Shown: positions 39,672-47,105 of the stretch, piece by piece
Numbering within the stretch: position 1 is the stretch's first letter
How the letters are laid out: each line of letters opens with the position of its first letter
Source of the DNA: Flavobacteriaceae bacterium CRH
GTDB taxonomy: Bacteria; Bacteroidota; Bacteroidia; Flavobacteriales; Flavobacteriaceae
DNA length: 64,000 nucleotides
Assembly: GCA_001507425.1 (NCBI GenBank)
Contig: LMAJ01000007.1
Span: 242,598-306,597 of the forward strand
Reading direction: 5' to 3'
Program-made: the position numbers and the translations under genes
Notes under the pieces: model-generated
Seen by the model: only the letters and a program-made list of their open reading frames with translations
Databases searched by the model: none
Told to the model about the DNA's origin: nothing

Positions 39672-39689
39672 AAAAAAAATCAAAGAGTC

Positions 39690-40151
39690 TTATACAGCAG
39701 AAGGCTCAACTGAAGATTTTATAGTTGAATTAATAATAGACATAGTAAGCGGATCTAGTTCACCGGAGAAAAAAGCATCTAATATTTCCTGAAATACAGG
39801 ATTTGTATTTTCTGCCAAAGAGAAAAGTGTCATAGACGAGCGTAATTTTCTCGCGTCTAAATCTCCAAGAATACCATCTGCGGATTTTCTTTTAAAAGTC
39901 AAAAACAGTTCTGAAATTTCGATAAGATGCTTTCCTAAAATAGGATGTTCTAAAAACTCCGTGGCCTCTTTTAAATCGGCAATCGCATAAAGATTTGCAG
40001 TATCACTAGTGCCAAGCCCTTTTATTTGAGGAAAAATGAACCACATCCAGTGCGTTTCTTTTTTTCCTTTACTGATTTCAGAAAGGGCAGTAAGATAAAG
40101 TTTGTTTTGCGCATCTAAAAAACGCGTTAAATCATTATTTGAATATGACAT
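39690..40151 (-). CDS. DUF1810 family protein
   Basis: Soluble 153-aa protein. The sequence MSYSNNDLTRFLDAQ...ALSEISKGKKETHWMWFIFPQIKGLGTS, then AIADLKEATEFLEHPILG and FGD-like LGDLDARKLRSSMTLF, matches the DUF1810 family, whose members are about 140-160 aa and of unknown biochemical role. The Met at 40151 is preferred over one 30 nt upstream because the family begins just there. A TACTTTTG -7 box lies close upstream. It precedes a group of DNA-repair genes on the same strand. Confidence 0.9.
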   Translation of the reverse strand: MSYSNNDLTRFLDAQNKLYLTALSEISKGKKETHWMWFIFPQIKGLGTSDTANLYAIADLKEATEFLEHPILGKHLIEISELFLTFKRKSADGILGDLDARKLRSSMTLFSLAENTNPVFQEILDAFFSGELDPLTMSIINSTIKSSVEPSAV

Positions 40152-40178
40152 CGTAATATTGTATTTAAAAAAGGGTTG

Positions 40179-40186
40179 CAAAAGTA
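40179..40186 (-). promoter_or_regulatory. Promoter of the DUF1810 gene (-7 element)
   Basis: On the minus strand TACTTTTG followed by CAACCC matches TAnnTTTG and puts the start about 22 nt before the start codon. The -33 TTG is not clear. Confidence 0.5.
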
Positions 40187-40307
40187 GTAAAAAAGATAAG
40201 GGTTGCCTAATAAAAGGTTCATACTGTGGATGTTTTAACTTTTTGACAAAGAATTTTCACTCAAAAAGAACCGTAAGTATGTAATTTTTAAATGCATGGA
40301 TCAAAAA

Positions 40308-40943
40308 TCATATATTTCGATTTACCCTTCTAAAAGTTAAATTTATTCTGGGCAATACATTTTTAGCCGTTTTAGGAACCTGATGCTGCCAAAAACTATT
40401 TGTAGTTCCAGACATCAATAAAAAAGAACCATGATGCAGCGGAATCTCGACTTGCGGAATCTCTTTTCGGAATTTATGGCGCAATTTAAACATTCTGGTT
40501 TCTCCAAATGTTACCGAAGCAATAATTTGGTTTGGTCCCGTATTATGTTCTTTATCACTGTGCCAGCCTACACCATCTTGACCATTTCTGTATAAATTGA
40601 GCAAAACGGTATTAAAATCAAGTTGCGTTTCTTTTTCTACCCGTCCTCTGATAGTCAACAATTCATAAGTCCAGTTAGGACCTTTTTGATCTGCTCCGGG
40701 ATTATCTTTGTCCTCATACCAGGCAATCATTCTGGGAACAGTATAGGTTTTGTCGTAAATTTCCATTTCATATTCTCTCCATTTGGTTTTGCGAAGTAGT
40801 TTTTCGTAAAGGCGGTCGGCTTCTTCTTTTGTAAAGAAATTATCAATCAAAATCAATTCTGAATCGGGAATGTCAAATATCTTTTTTCCTCCCAAACCTG
40901 TGGTAAATAATTCGGTGTCGTTAAATAATGTCATTGTTTCCAT
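40308..40943 (-). CDS. AlkB-like 2-oxoglutarate/Fe(II) dioxygenase
   Basis: DNA/RNA alkylation repair dioxygenase of 211 aa, of the AlkB/ALKBH2-3 type. The Fe-binding His-x-Asp is in GWHSDKE and the second His in WQHQVPK. The 2-oxoglutarate-binding Arg pair is in PRINLTFRRV. NLYRNGQDGVGWHSD and ASVTFGETRMFKLRHK are typical of this clade. It begins exactly where the exonuclease III gene stops (TAA directly followed by ATG), so the two are co-translated. This fits a repair role with the nuclease upstream. Confidence 0.92.
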   Translation of the reverse strand: METMTLFNDTELFTTGLGGKKIFDIPDSELILIDNFFTKEEADRLYEKLLRKTKWREYEMEIYDKTYTVPRMIAWYEDKDNPGADQKGPNWTYELLTIRGRVEKETQLDFNTVLLNLYRNGQDGVGWHSDKEHNTGPNQIIASVTFGETRMFKLRHKFRKEIPQVEIPLHHGSFLLMSGTTNSFWQHQVPKTAKNVLPRINLTFRRVNRNI

Positions 40944-41720
40944 TTATTTTTTGTCAATTTCAATCCATACCGGCGCATGGTCGCTTGTTTTCTCCCATCC
41001 GCGCACATGTTTGTCAACTCCTCCGGAGCGTAATATTTTTGCTATTTGCGGGCTCAGTAAAAAATGATCAATTCTTAAACCTGCATCACGCTCGTAAGCT
41101 TTTCTAAAATAATCCCAAAAAGTATATATTTTCTCATCAGGATATAATGTACGAATTGCATCTGTCCATCCCTGCGAAACAAGATCTCTAAAAGCTTTTC
41201 GAACTTCGGGAAGGAAAAGCGCATCTTTTACCCATTTTTCAGGTTTATAAACATCCAGTTCCGTTGGCATTACATTATAATCTCCAACAAGTATTACAGG
41301 AGTTTTTAGCTTAAGTAAAGTTTCGGCACGCTCAGCCAAGCGATCAAACCATTTTAATTTATATTCTAATTTCGGACCCGGTGCAGGATTTCCGTTTGGC
41401 AGATAAAGGCAAGCGATAACAATTCCGTCAATTAAAGCTTCAATATAACGGCTCTGAACGTCATCTTCATCTCCCGGAAGAATGTGTGTTACTTCCTCAA
41501 TTTCCATATTTCGGGCAAGAATCGCAACACCATTCCATTGCTTTTGTCCGTGCCAAATGGCATTATAACCTGCATCATTAATCGCTTTAAGCGGAAACTT
41601 ATCCTGCGGTGCTTTTAATTCCTGCAGACAGACAATATCTGGAGCAGCTTCTTCAAGCCATTTCAATAATACATTTAAGCGTCCGTTGACTCCGTTTACG
41701 TTATAAGTAGCTATTTTCAT
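40944..41720 (-). CDS. xth: Exodeoxyribonuclease III (AP endonuclease)
   Basis: Apurinic/apyrimidinic endonuclease with 3' exonuclease activity, 258 aa. It begins MKIATYNVNGVNGRL and has the family motifs LQELKAP (metal Glu), GDYNVMPTELDVY, WTDAIR and a C-terminal SDHAPVWIEI with the catalytic His. The Met at 41720 is the family start; an upstream Met would add 8 residues. The gene is directly joined to the AlkB-like gene and 71 nt from the exonuclease/GIY-YIG gene on the same strand. Confidence 0.96.
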   Translation of the reverse strand: MKIATYNVNGVNGRLNVLLKWLEEAAPDIVCLQELKAPQDKFPLKAINDAGYNAIWHGQKQWNGVAILARNMEIEEVTHILPGDEDDVQSRYIEALIDGIVIACLYLPNGNPAPGPKLEYKLKWFDRLAERAETLLKLKTPVILVGDYNVMPTELDVYKPEKWVKDALFLPEVRKAFRDLVSQGWTDAIRTLYPDEKIYTFWDYFRKAYERDAGLRIDHFLLSPQIAKILRSGGVDKHVRGWEKTSDHAPVWIEIDKK

Positions 41721-41791
41721 AGTAGATTCAATTAGTTGTATCATTAAATTTACAGCTTTTTGCGCCTTTATAGTTACACATATTCATGTTC

Positions 41792-43171
41792 TTATTTCAG
41801 AAACTGTTTGTTAAAGAATACTTTACGCGGATATTTTTCTGCGTAAGCAAAAATCAATTGCACAATGTATTGATTGCTTTTATAAGGCGTAGCATAATTT
41901 TTTACTTCTAACGAATCAGTAATCGCAACATCGATAGGAATATAGCCCATGCCATAAAAATGACCATTTTCTATCCAGATACAACTTCTTTCTTCTGCAG
42001 TTCTTCCTTTTTCTATAATCGCAAAAGTAGGTCTGTTGCTTAATAAAAAATCAATAGCATTATCGACTTGCTCATTGTGAACCGAAACATCAGGTAAATC
42101 TTTGATGTCATTATTTTGAAAAAGCTCTCCTTCTTCAGGTCTTGAATATTTGCAAAATCGATAATCAATTTCAAATTGTTCTGCCAAACTCCGTAATATA
42201 TTTGTTCCTTCATATATACTGCTGAAATGCTCAATACACGACTGAAATTTATTGAGTTTTCCAATTGCCAGATATTTGTATCCGTTTCGGGCTTCATATT
42301 GATACAATCCAAATTTTGGTTCAAATCGTTTTAAAGCTCTGTTGTATGTTGGCCAAAGGTGCTTAATTTCGGTGCATTCTAATAGTAAGGCCATTAACTC
42401 GTTGCCACAAACTTCAAAGGAAATAGAGTAAATATCCCGCAGGAAATGCTGCCTTTGCGGATTTATTTTATGACCGCTAAAGTGAGAAGCCACACGTTTT
42501 TTTAAGTTGATTGCTTTTCCAACATAGATCACTTTTTTTACTTCATTATAAAAATAATATACGCCCGGTTTTTCAGGTAAATTATTAAAATCTTCAGGTG
42601 GTAAATTGGGAGGTAAACGCTGATCTTGCGCCGTGTTTTTGATCATTTTTGCAATATGTCCTTCATCATCCCATTCTAATAATCGTGAAAATAATATGGC
42701 AGTCGCATCTGCATCTCCGCCGGCGCGATGTCTGTTTTCTAAAGATATATCTAATGAATTGCAAAGATTTCCTAAACTGTAAGACCCAAATCCGGGTCTG
42801 ATTTTTCTTGCTGCCCTAACGGTGCACAATTTTCTCGCCGTCCACTTAAACCCCGCTTGTTCAAGTTGATGGCGTACGAAAGAATAATCAAAGTTGACAT
42901 TATGTGCAACGAAAACGCGATCAGTAAGCATTTCCAGTACTTTCTCTGCAATATCATCAAATATAGGTGCATTTGCAACCATTTTATTGTCAATACCGGT
43001 CAAGGCAAAAATAGAAATCGGTATGTCTTTTTCGGGATTCACAAGTGTTTCATAGCGGTCGATTACGTTTGTTCCGTCATGAATGATGATCGCAATTTCT
43101 GTAATACGGCTGCCACTGGCATTACCGCCTGTGGTTTCAATATCTACTATGGCATATTCTTGCTTTTTCAT
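41792..43171 (-). CDS. DEDDh exonuclease fused to GIY-YIG endonuclease
   Basis: Two nuclease domains in a 459-aa protein. Residues 5-165 are a DnaQ-like DEDDh exonuclease: Asp10/Glu12 in IVDIETTGG, Asp95 in AHNVNFDYSFVRH, His148 and Asp153 in HRAGGDADA. Residues about 202-280 form a UvrC/Cho-like GIY-YIG domain (GVYYFYNEVKKVIYVGKAINLKKRVASHF). The C-terminal third has no clear motif. The fusion is known in several phyla and is thought to act in nucleotide excision repair or post-incision trimming. It lies between xth and umuC. Confidence 0.93.
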   Translation of the reverse strand: MKKQEYAIVDIETTGGNASGSRITEIAIIIHDGTNVIDRYETLVNPEKDIPISIFALTGIDNKMVANAPIFDDIAEKVLEMLTDRVFVAHNVNFDYSFVRHQLEQAGFKWTARKLCTVRAARKIRPGFGSYSLGNLCNSLDISLENRHRAGGDADATAILFSRLLEWDDEGHIAKMIKNTAQDQRLPPNLPPEDFNNLPEKPGVYYFYNEVKKVIYVGKAINLKKRVASHFSGHKINPQRQHFLRDIYSISFEVCGNELMALLLECTEIKHLWPTYNRALKRFEPKFGLYQYEARNGYKYLAIGKLNKFQSCIEHFSSIYEGTNILRSLAEQFEIDYRFCKYSRPEEGELFQNNDIKDLPDVSVHNEQVDNAIDFLLSNRPTFAIIEKGRTAEERSCIWIENGHFYGMGYIPIDVAITDSLEVKNYATPYKSNQYIVQLIFAYAEKYPRKVFFNKQFLK

Positions 43172-43219
43172 CTTATTTATATAACGTGAAATCGATTGTT
43201 TTTCTGCTGTTTATTAAAA

Positions 43220-44479
43220 TTAAACTTTAACCGTAATAACATCTTTGAGTGAAGTAGAAAACTTGGGGGATAATCTGTCCTGCTTCATTTTCCATTGTCG
43301 CCCTAAAGACTGTACGCCGAATTTAACTTTATTATTACCATAACTCTGGTTCATTTGATCAATCACTTTCATTAATGGTTCATGTTTTGGATTTGAAGTT
43401 TCGAATAAATTTAGTTGCGTTTCACTATTTGGTGTTAAACCCATTACAATTACACCCGCTTTTTTATAACGATAACCTTTTTTAAAAATAGCTTTAAATC
43501 CTTTTTGCGCGGCTTCATTAAGCTCTATTGTCGAATTGGTTGGAAAATCAGTAGTAATGGTAATACTTCGCGAATATTGCGAATTTTCGTCCTTCAAAAA
43601 ACTAGTCTGGATAAAGACAGTTACCATATTACAATGACAATCCTGGCGCCTTAATTTCTCGGCACAAGAAGCTGTAAACGTGCTGATTCGCTCAGATATT
43701 TCTTCATAAGTAGTATATCTTTTTTCGAAAGATCGTGTAGTGGCAATCATTTTTCGTTCTACGGCTTCTTCTAATTCCAGAGTTGATTTTCCCTCTAATT
43801 CATGTTTTAACCGAAGCCCCACTACAGACATTTCTTTTCTTACCCACGCATCCGGAAACCCGGTAAAGTCATAAGCGGTATTGATTTTTTTTAATTTAAG
43901 ACGTTTGGCATGTTTTCTCCCAATTCCCCAGACATCTTCAATTTTAGTCCATTTTAATGCTTTAATTCTTTTTTCTTCAGAGTCAATGCAATAAACACCA
44001 TGCGTACGATCTGCAAATTTTCGGGCAATTTTATTCGCCACTTTGGCCAAAGCTTTGGTGGGCGCAAAGCCGATACTAACGGGAATACCTGTTCCTTGTG
44101 TCACTTCTTTTCGCATTTTTAGACCTAGTGCATTTATATCAAATAAATCGTAACCTGAAAATTTCAGGAAAGCTTCATCAATACTATAAATTTCGATTTC
44201 GGGAGTATAAGTCCGAAGCAAATTCATTACCCGATTGCTCATATCCCCATATAAAGGATAATTAGAAGAATAGACGAAAATATTTTTTTCTTTAAAAATA
44301 GCTTCATACTTAAAAGCAGGGATAGCCATTGGTATACCCAAAGCCTTTGCTTCATCAGAACGCGAAATAACACAACCATCATTGTTAGAGAGAATAACGA
44401 TAGGTTTTCCTCTTAAACGCGGCTCAAATACTCTTTGGCAAGAAGCATAAAAATTGTTACAATCGACTAAAGCAAACAT
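43220..44479 (-). CDS. umuC: DNA polymerase V catalytic subunit UmuC (Y family)
   Basis: Error-prone translesion polymerase of 419 aa. Catalytic motifs are ALVDCNNFYASCQRVFEP (first metal Asp) and IYSIDEAFL (the Asp-Glu pair). The fingers and thumb regions follow (RSDEAKALGIPMAIPAFK; IPVSIGFAPTKALAKVANKIA), and an HhH region (WTKIEDVWGIGRKHAKRLKL). A beta-clamp-binding segment may lie in TQLNLFE. The gene starts 21 nt after umuD, as in the E. coli umuDC operon. Confidence 0.96.
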   Translation of the reverse strand: MFALVDCNNFYASCQRVFEPRLRGKPIVILSNNDGCVISRSDEAKALGIPMAIPAFKYEAIFKEKNIFVYSSNYPLYGDMSNRVMNLLRTYTPEIEIYSIDEAFLKFSGYDLFDINALGLKMRKEVTQGTGIPVSIGFAPTKALAKVANKIARKFADRTHGVYCIDSEEKRIKALKWTKIEDVWGIGRKHAKRLKLKKINTAYDFTGFPDAWVRKEMSVVGLRLKHELEGKSTLELEEAVERKMIATTRSFEKRYTTYEEISERISTFTASCAEKLRRQDCHCNMVTVFIQTSFLKDENSQYSRSITITTDFPTNSTIELNEAAQKGFKAIFKKGYRYKKAGVIVMGLTPNSETQLNLFETSNPKHEPLMKVIDQMNQSYGNNKVKFGVQSLGRQWKMKQDRLSPKFSTSLKDVITVKV

Positions 44480-44500
44480 TTCTAAATGTGTTTTTTGTTT

Positions 44501-44950
44501 CTAAAAAGATTTAATACTATGAATTACAATTCCCCAAATCACAAAATTATTTTCAGGGGTTACTTTTATAGGCTGATAATCTTCATTTTCGGCAATAAGC
44601 CAGATGATGTCTTTTTCTATTCTGATACGCTTTACAGTAAATTCTCCATCAATTTGGCAAACAGCAATTTTATTATTTTGCGGTTCCAGGCTTTTATCAA
44701 TAATCAATAAATCACCATCACTAATACCGGCATTTTTCATGGAATGTCCTTTTACCCTGGCAAAATAAGTAGTGTATTTATGTTTGATAAATTCTTTATT
44801 GAGATCAATTGATAATTCGATAAAATCATCAGCCGGCGAAGGAAAACCTGCGCTGATACCAACGTCAAAAAAAGGCAGTTTTACTTCCGAACTCACATCC
44901 GGAATGTAAAATTCTATTGATTGTGTGGTATTTATATTTCTCAATTCCAT
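44501..44950 (-). CDS. umuD: UmuD-like S24 peptidase (Pol V accessory subunit)
   Basis: Self-cleaving cofactor of UmuC, 149 aa from the Met at 44950 (MELRNI). The Ala34-Gly35 cleavage site is in GISAGFPSPADD, Ser70 in KGHSMKN and Lys107 in FTVKRIR form the Ser-Lys dyad. RecA-dependent trimming to the active form is known for the family. An upstream Met would add 10 residues and extend into the operator region, so it is not chosen. It lies head-to-head with the XRE-S24 regulator gene. Confidence 0.95.
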   Translation of the reverse strand: MELRNINTTQSIEFYIPDVSSEVKLPFFDVGISAGFPSPADDFIELSIDLNKEFIKHKYTTYFARVKGHSMKNAGISDGDLLIIDKSLEPQNNKIAVCQIDGEFTVKRIRIEKDIIWLIAENEDYQPIKVTPENNFVIWGIVIHSIKSF

Positions 44951-44968
44951 AATCACTTCAAAAAAATG

Positions 44969-45021
44969 TTTTTTGTACATTACAAAATTAACACAGATGA
45001 TAACATTTTTTTGTATATTTG
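44969..45021. promoter_or_regulatory. Divergent umuD / XRE-S24 control region with repeated operator-like elements
   Basis: T6GTACATT (44969-44981) and T6GTATATT (45007-45019) are direct repeats 38 nt apart. The first is the left part of a palindrome TTTTGT-N5-ACAAAA (44971-44987) that overlaps the umuD -7 box TAATTTTG (minus, 44990-44983). The second overlaps the regulator's -7 box TATATTTG (plus, 45014-45021). This is the pattern expected of an autoregulating repressor; binding is inference. Confidence 0.5.
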
Positions 45022-45047
45022 GTGTTCCAAATTATAACAAATTAATT

Positions 45048-45821
45048 ATGTCCTTATTTTCAGATAATATCAGAGCATTGAGGGTTAAGCATAAAATATC
45101 ACAAGAGAAATTAGCTGGAAACCTAAAGATTACCCGAGGAAGATACGTTAAATACGAAGACGGAACTTCAGAAGCACCGTATGACATTTTAAAGCAGATT
45201 GCTTTATATTTTCATATGAGCATTGACTTATTATTGTCTGTTGATGTACGCAAAATTGACGTAGAAAACTTGATAAAACTCGAAGGCAACCGACTTATTT
45301 TGCCCATACAAGTAGACAGATACGGAGAAAATTTTATCGAAATTGTAAGTCAAAAAGCCAAAGCCGGTTACCTAAACGGTTATGCCGATCCGGAATATAT
45401 TGAGAATTTACAGCAAATTTCGCTTCCGTTTTTAGGCCCGGGAAAACACCGCGGATTTCCTGTAGAAGGAGATTCGATGCCGCCGCATGAAGATGGTTCG
45501 ATTATTATTGGTCGTTATGTCGAAAGGCTGGGAGAGGTGATGGATGGAAAGACCTATATCCTGATTACCAAAAATGAAGGAATGGTCTATAAACGTCTCA
45601 ATAAAAACAAAAAAAATGCATTGGTTTTAGAATCAGACAATCGTTTTTATCCAAATTATGAAGTGAAAGCTTCTGATATTTTAGAGATTTGGGAATACGA
45701 ATGTAACATCGGGCGCAGCGATAAACGTCATGAACAAACAGAATCGCAAAGTATGAAAGATTTACTTTTAGAAGTGAAACGTGAAGTTATGGAGATTAAG
45801 AATAATACTTCGAATACGTAG
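45048..45821 (+). CDS. XRE-family transcriptional regulator with S24 peptidase domain (LexA/CI-like)
   Basis: Self-cleaving repressor of 257 aa. Residues about 5-65 are a helix-turn-helix (IRALRVKHKISQEKLAGNLKITRGRYVKYEDGTS). The C-terminal S24 domain has a predicted Ala106-Gly107 cleavage site (KAKAGYLNGYADPEYI), Ser143 (PVEGDSMPP) and Lys182 (MVYKRL). This is the arrangement of LexA-like and phage CI-like repressors. It is divergent from umuD, with repeated elements in between, so it likely represses umuDC and itself until DNA damage. An in-frame upstream start at 44925 is rejected because the HTH family begins at MSLFSDNI. Confidence 0.9.
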   Translation: MSLFSDNIRALRVKHKISQEKLAGNLKITRGRYVKYEDGTSEAPYDILKQIALYFHMSIDLLLSVDVRKIDVENLIKLEGNRLILPIQVDRYGENFIEIVSQKAKAGYLNGYADPEYIENLQQISLPFLGPGKHRGFPVEGDSMPPHEDGSIIIGRYVERLGEVMDGKTYILITKNEGMVYKRLNKNKKNALVLESDNRFYPNYEVKASDILEIWEYECNIGRSDKRHEQTESQSMKDLLLEVKREVMEIKNNTSNT

Positions 45822-45993
45822 AAAGGTTTTTTGCCCCAGATTTTACAGATTCCAAGGATTTTAGCTTTGTTTAGTTTGTTTGTTACAAATTACACGAATT
45901 CAAATACGATCAATATAATTCGCGTAAATTTGTGTAATTCGTGCCGAAAAAAAATAATCATTTTAATCTGTGTTATCTGTGGCAAAAGAAAAA
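45822..45993. repeat. Nested inverted repeat
   Basis: The outer arms GCCCCAGATTTTACAGATT (45833-45851) and AATCTGTGTTATCTGTGGC (45965-45983) pair with three mismatches. The inner arms are built of ACAAATTACACGAATT-like sequence. It is the same family as 50213-50337. Confidence 0.65.
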
Positions 45994-46755
45994 CTAAAAA
46001 ACCTTCACAAAACTCAAACCATATTGCTGTCCGTTATAAAAAGGCGCAATCATAGAAGTCGATTTAGTTTCAGACGAAGATTTGAATAGTTTTTTTGTGA
46101 TATACGGATTCATCCAATACGCCAATTTAGTACTCAAAATCCCGATTCCGGCTCCGGCAGCAACATCGGTTAACCAATGGCGGTTGTTGTAAATTCTAAA
46201 TAATCCGGTTCCGGTTGCAACGGCATAACCCGCAATTCCATACCAAATCGATTTGTCTTTGTATTCCTGCCATAAAAACTCCGCTCCGGCAAAAGCAGTT
46301 GCGGTATGTCCTGACGGAAAAGAATTATTAGAACTTCCGTCCGGTCTTTCTTCATGTACAATCGATTTTAAACCCAAAACTGTGGAAGCCATAATGACAT
46401 AAGAAGTCACAAATATTACAGAACGATCCCGTATATTGTTTTTACCTTTTACACCAAAAGCATTCAACGCATAAACCGATGCGGCGGGCGCATATTGCGA
46501 GAAATCATCAATGGTAATTTTCTCATCAATATCTTCAGTAACTTCTGCTTTGATTTGATGATTGAAACTTAAAAGCTGATCATTTCCAATTCCAATAACT
46601 CCATAACCAATTAATACACCCGGAATAATTAATTGTTTGTAATTGAATTTTGAATGATTTGAGGTGCTGTCAATTTTGACGATCGAATCATTTTGTTGTG
46701 CATTCGCAGAAAAAAATCCAACTAAAAATACTAGGGAAATCGCTTTGTAAAACAT
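45994..46755 (-). CDS. PAP2-type phosphatase
   Basis: Membrane-associated phosphatase of 253 aa, likely acting on lipid phosphates such as undecaprenyl pyrophosphate, though the substrate is not readable. It has a signal peptide (MFYKAISLVFLVGFFSANAQQ). The PAP2 signature is complete: KSIVHEERP (C1), SFPSGHTATAF (C2), and RIYNNRHWLTDVAAG (C3) with the catalytic His residues. Hydrophobic stretches lie between the motifs. It is divergent-side partner of a repeat region and is not in an operon. Confidence 0.9.
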   Translation of the reverse strand: MFYKAISLVFLVGFFSANAQQNDSIVKIDSTSNHSKFNYKQLIIPGVLIGYGVIGIGNDQLLSFNHQIKAEVTEDIDEKITIDDFSQYAPAASVYALNAFGVKGKNNIRDRSVIFVTSYVIMASTVLGLKSIVHEERPDGSSNNSFPSGHTATAFAGAEFLWQEYKDKSIWYGIAGYAVATGTGLFRIYNNRHWLTDVAAGAGIGILSTKLAYWMNPYITKKLFKSSSETKSTSMIAPFYNGQQYGLSFVKVF

Positions 46756-47105
46756 CTTTCGTTATCGTTATAAGTTGCAATAATAACGAATGTCTGTGTG
46801 AACTATTTTTCTCTTAATTGAATTTTAAGCGAGTATTAATTTGTTGGTTTTAAATGGGGTAGTTTGATTAAGATTGACTAAATTTTCTGGAATTCCGTAG
46901 GAATGATTTCATATTGTAGCAACAGATTTCAATCAGTTGGAATTTGATAGTATCATGTTTTTAAAGTCCCGTAGGGACGATTTATATTGTAGGGCTGGAT
47001 TTCAATCCAGTCTATTAAATAATGAATCGAGCCTACGGCTTTTTTGCATTTATTGACTGGATTGAAATCCAGCCCTACAATATGTACCGAGCCTACGGCT
47101 CTTTT
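46756..47105. repeat. Two-hairpin intergenic repeats (CGTAGG family)
   Basis: Three copies. Each has a small hairpin XXX-CGTAGG-X'X'X' with changed but still paired stems (ATTCCGTAGGAAT at about 46891; TCCCGTAGGGA at 46966; AGCCGTAGGCT on the minus strand ending at 47100). Each is followed by a longer arm: the second copy (46984-47012) and the third (47055-47083) are 29-nt exact reverse complements of each other (core TAGGGCTGGATTTCAATCCA). No gene lies here. Confidence 0.8.

Larger units (their letters stand above)
39247..39689. other. Intergenic region with a Flavo-1-like repeat and a terminator
   Basis: It holds a divergent copy of the structured repeat (39482-39577) and a terminator hairpin (39636-39671). 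The short reading frames over the repeat are products of the repeat, not genes. Sequence upstream of 39380 shows nothing I can name. Confidence 0.6.

Noticed and set aside
45831..46055. Plus-strand frame after the XRE-S24 gene
   Set aside because: It is built from the TCTGTG/ACACGAATT inverted repeat and runs into the antisense of the PAP2 gene.
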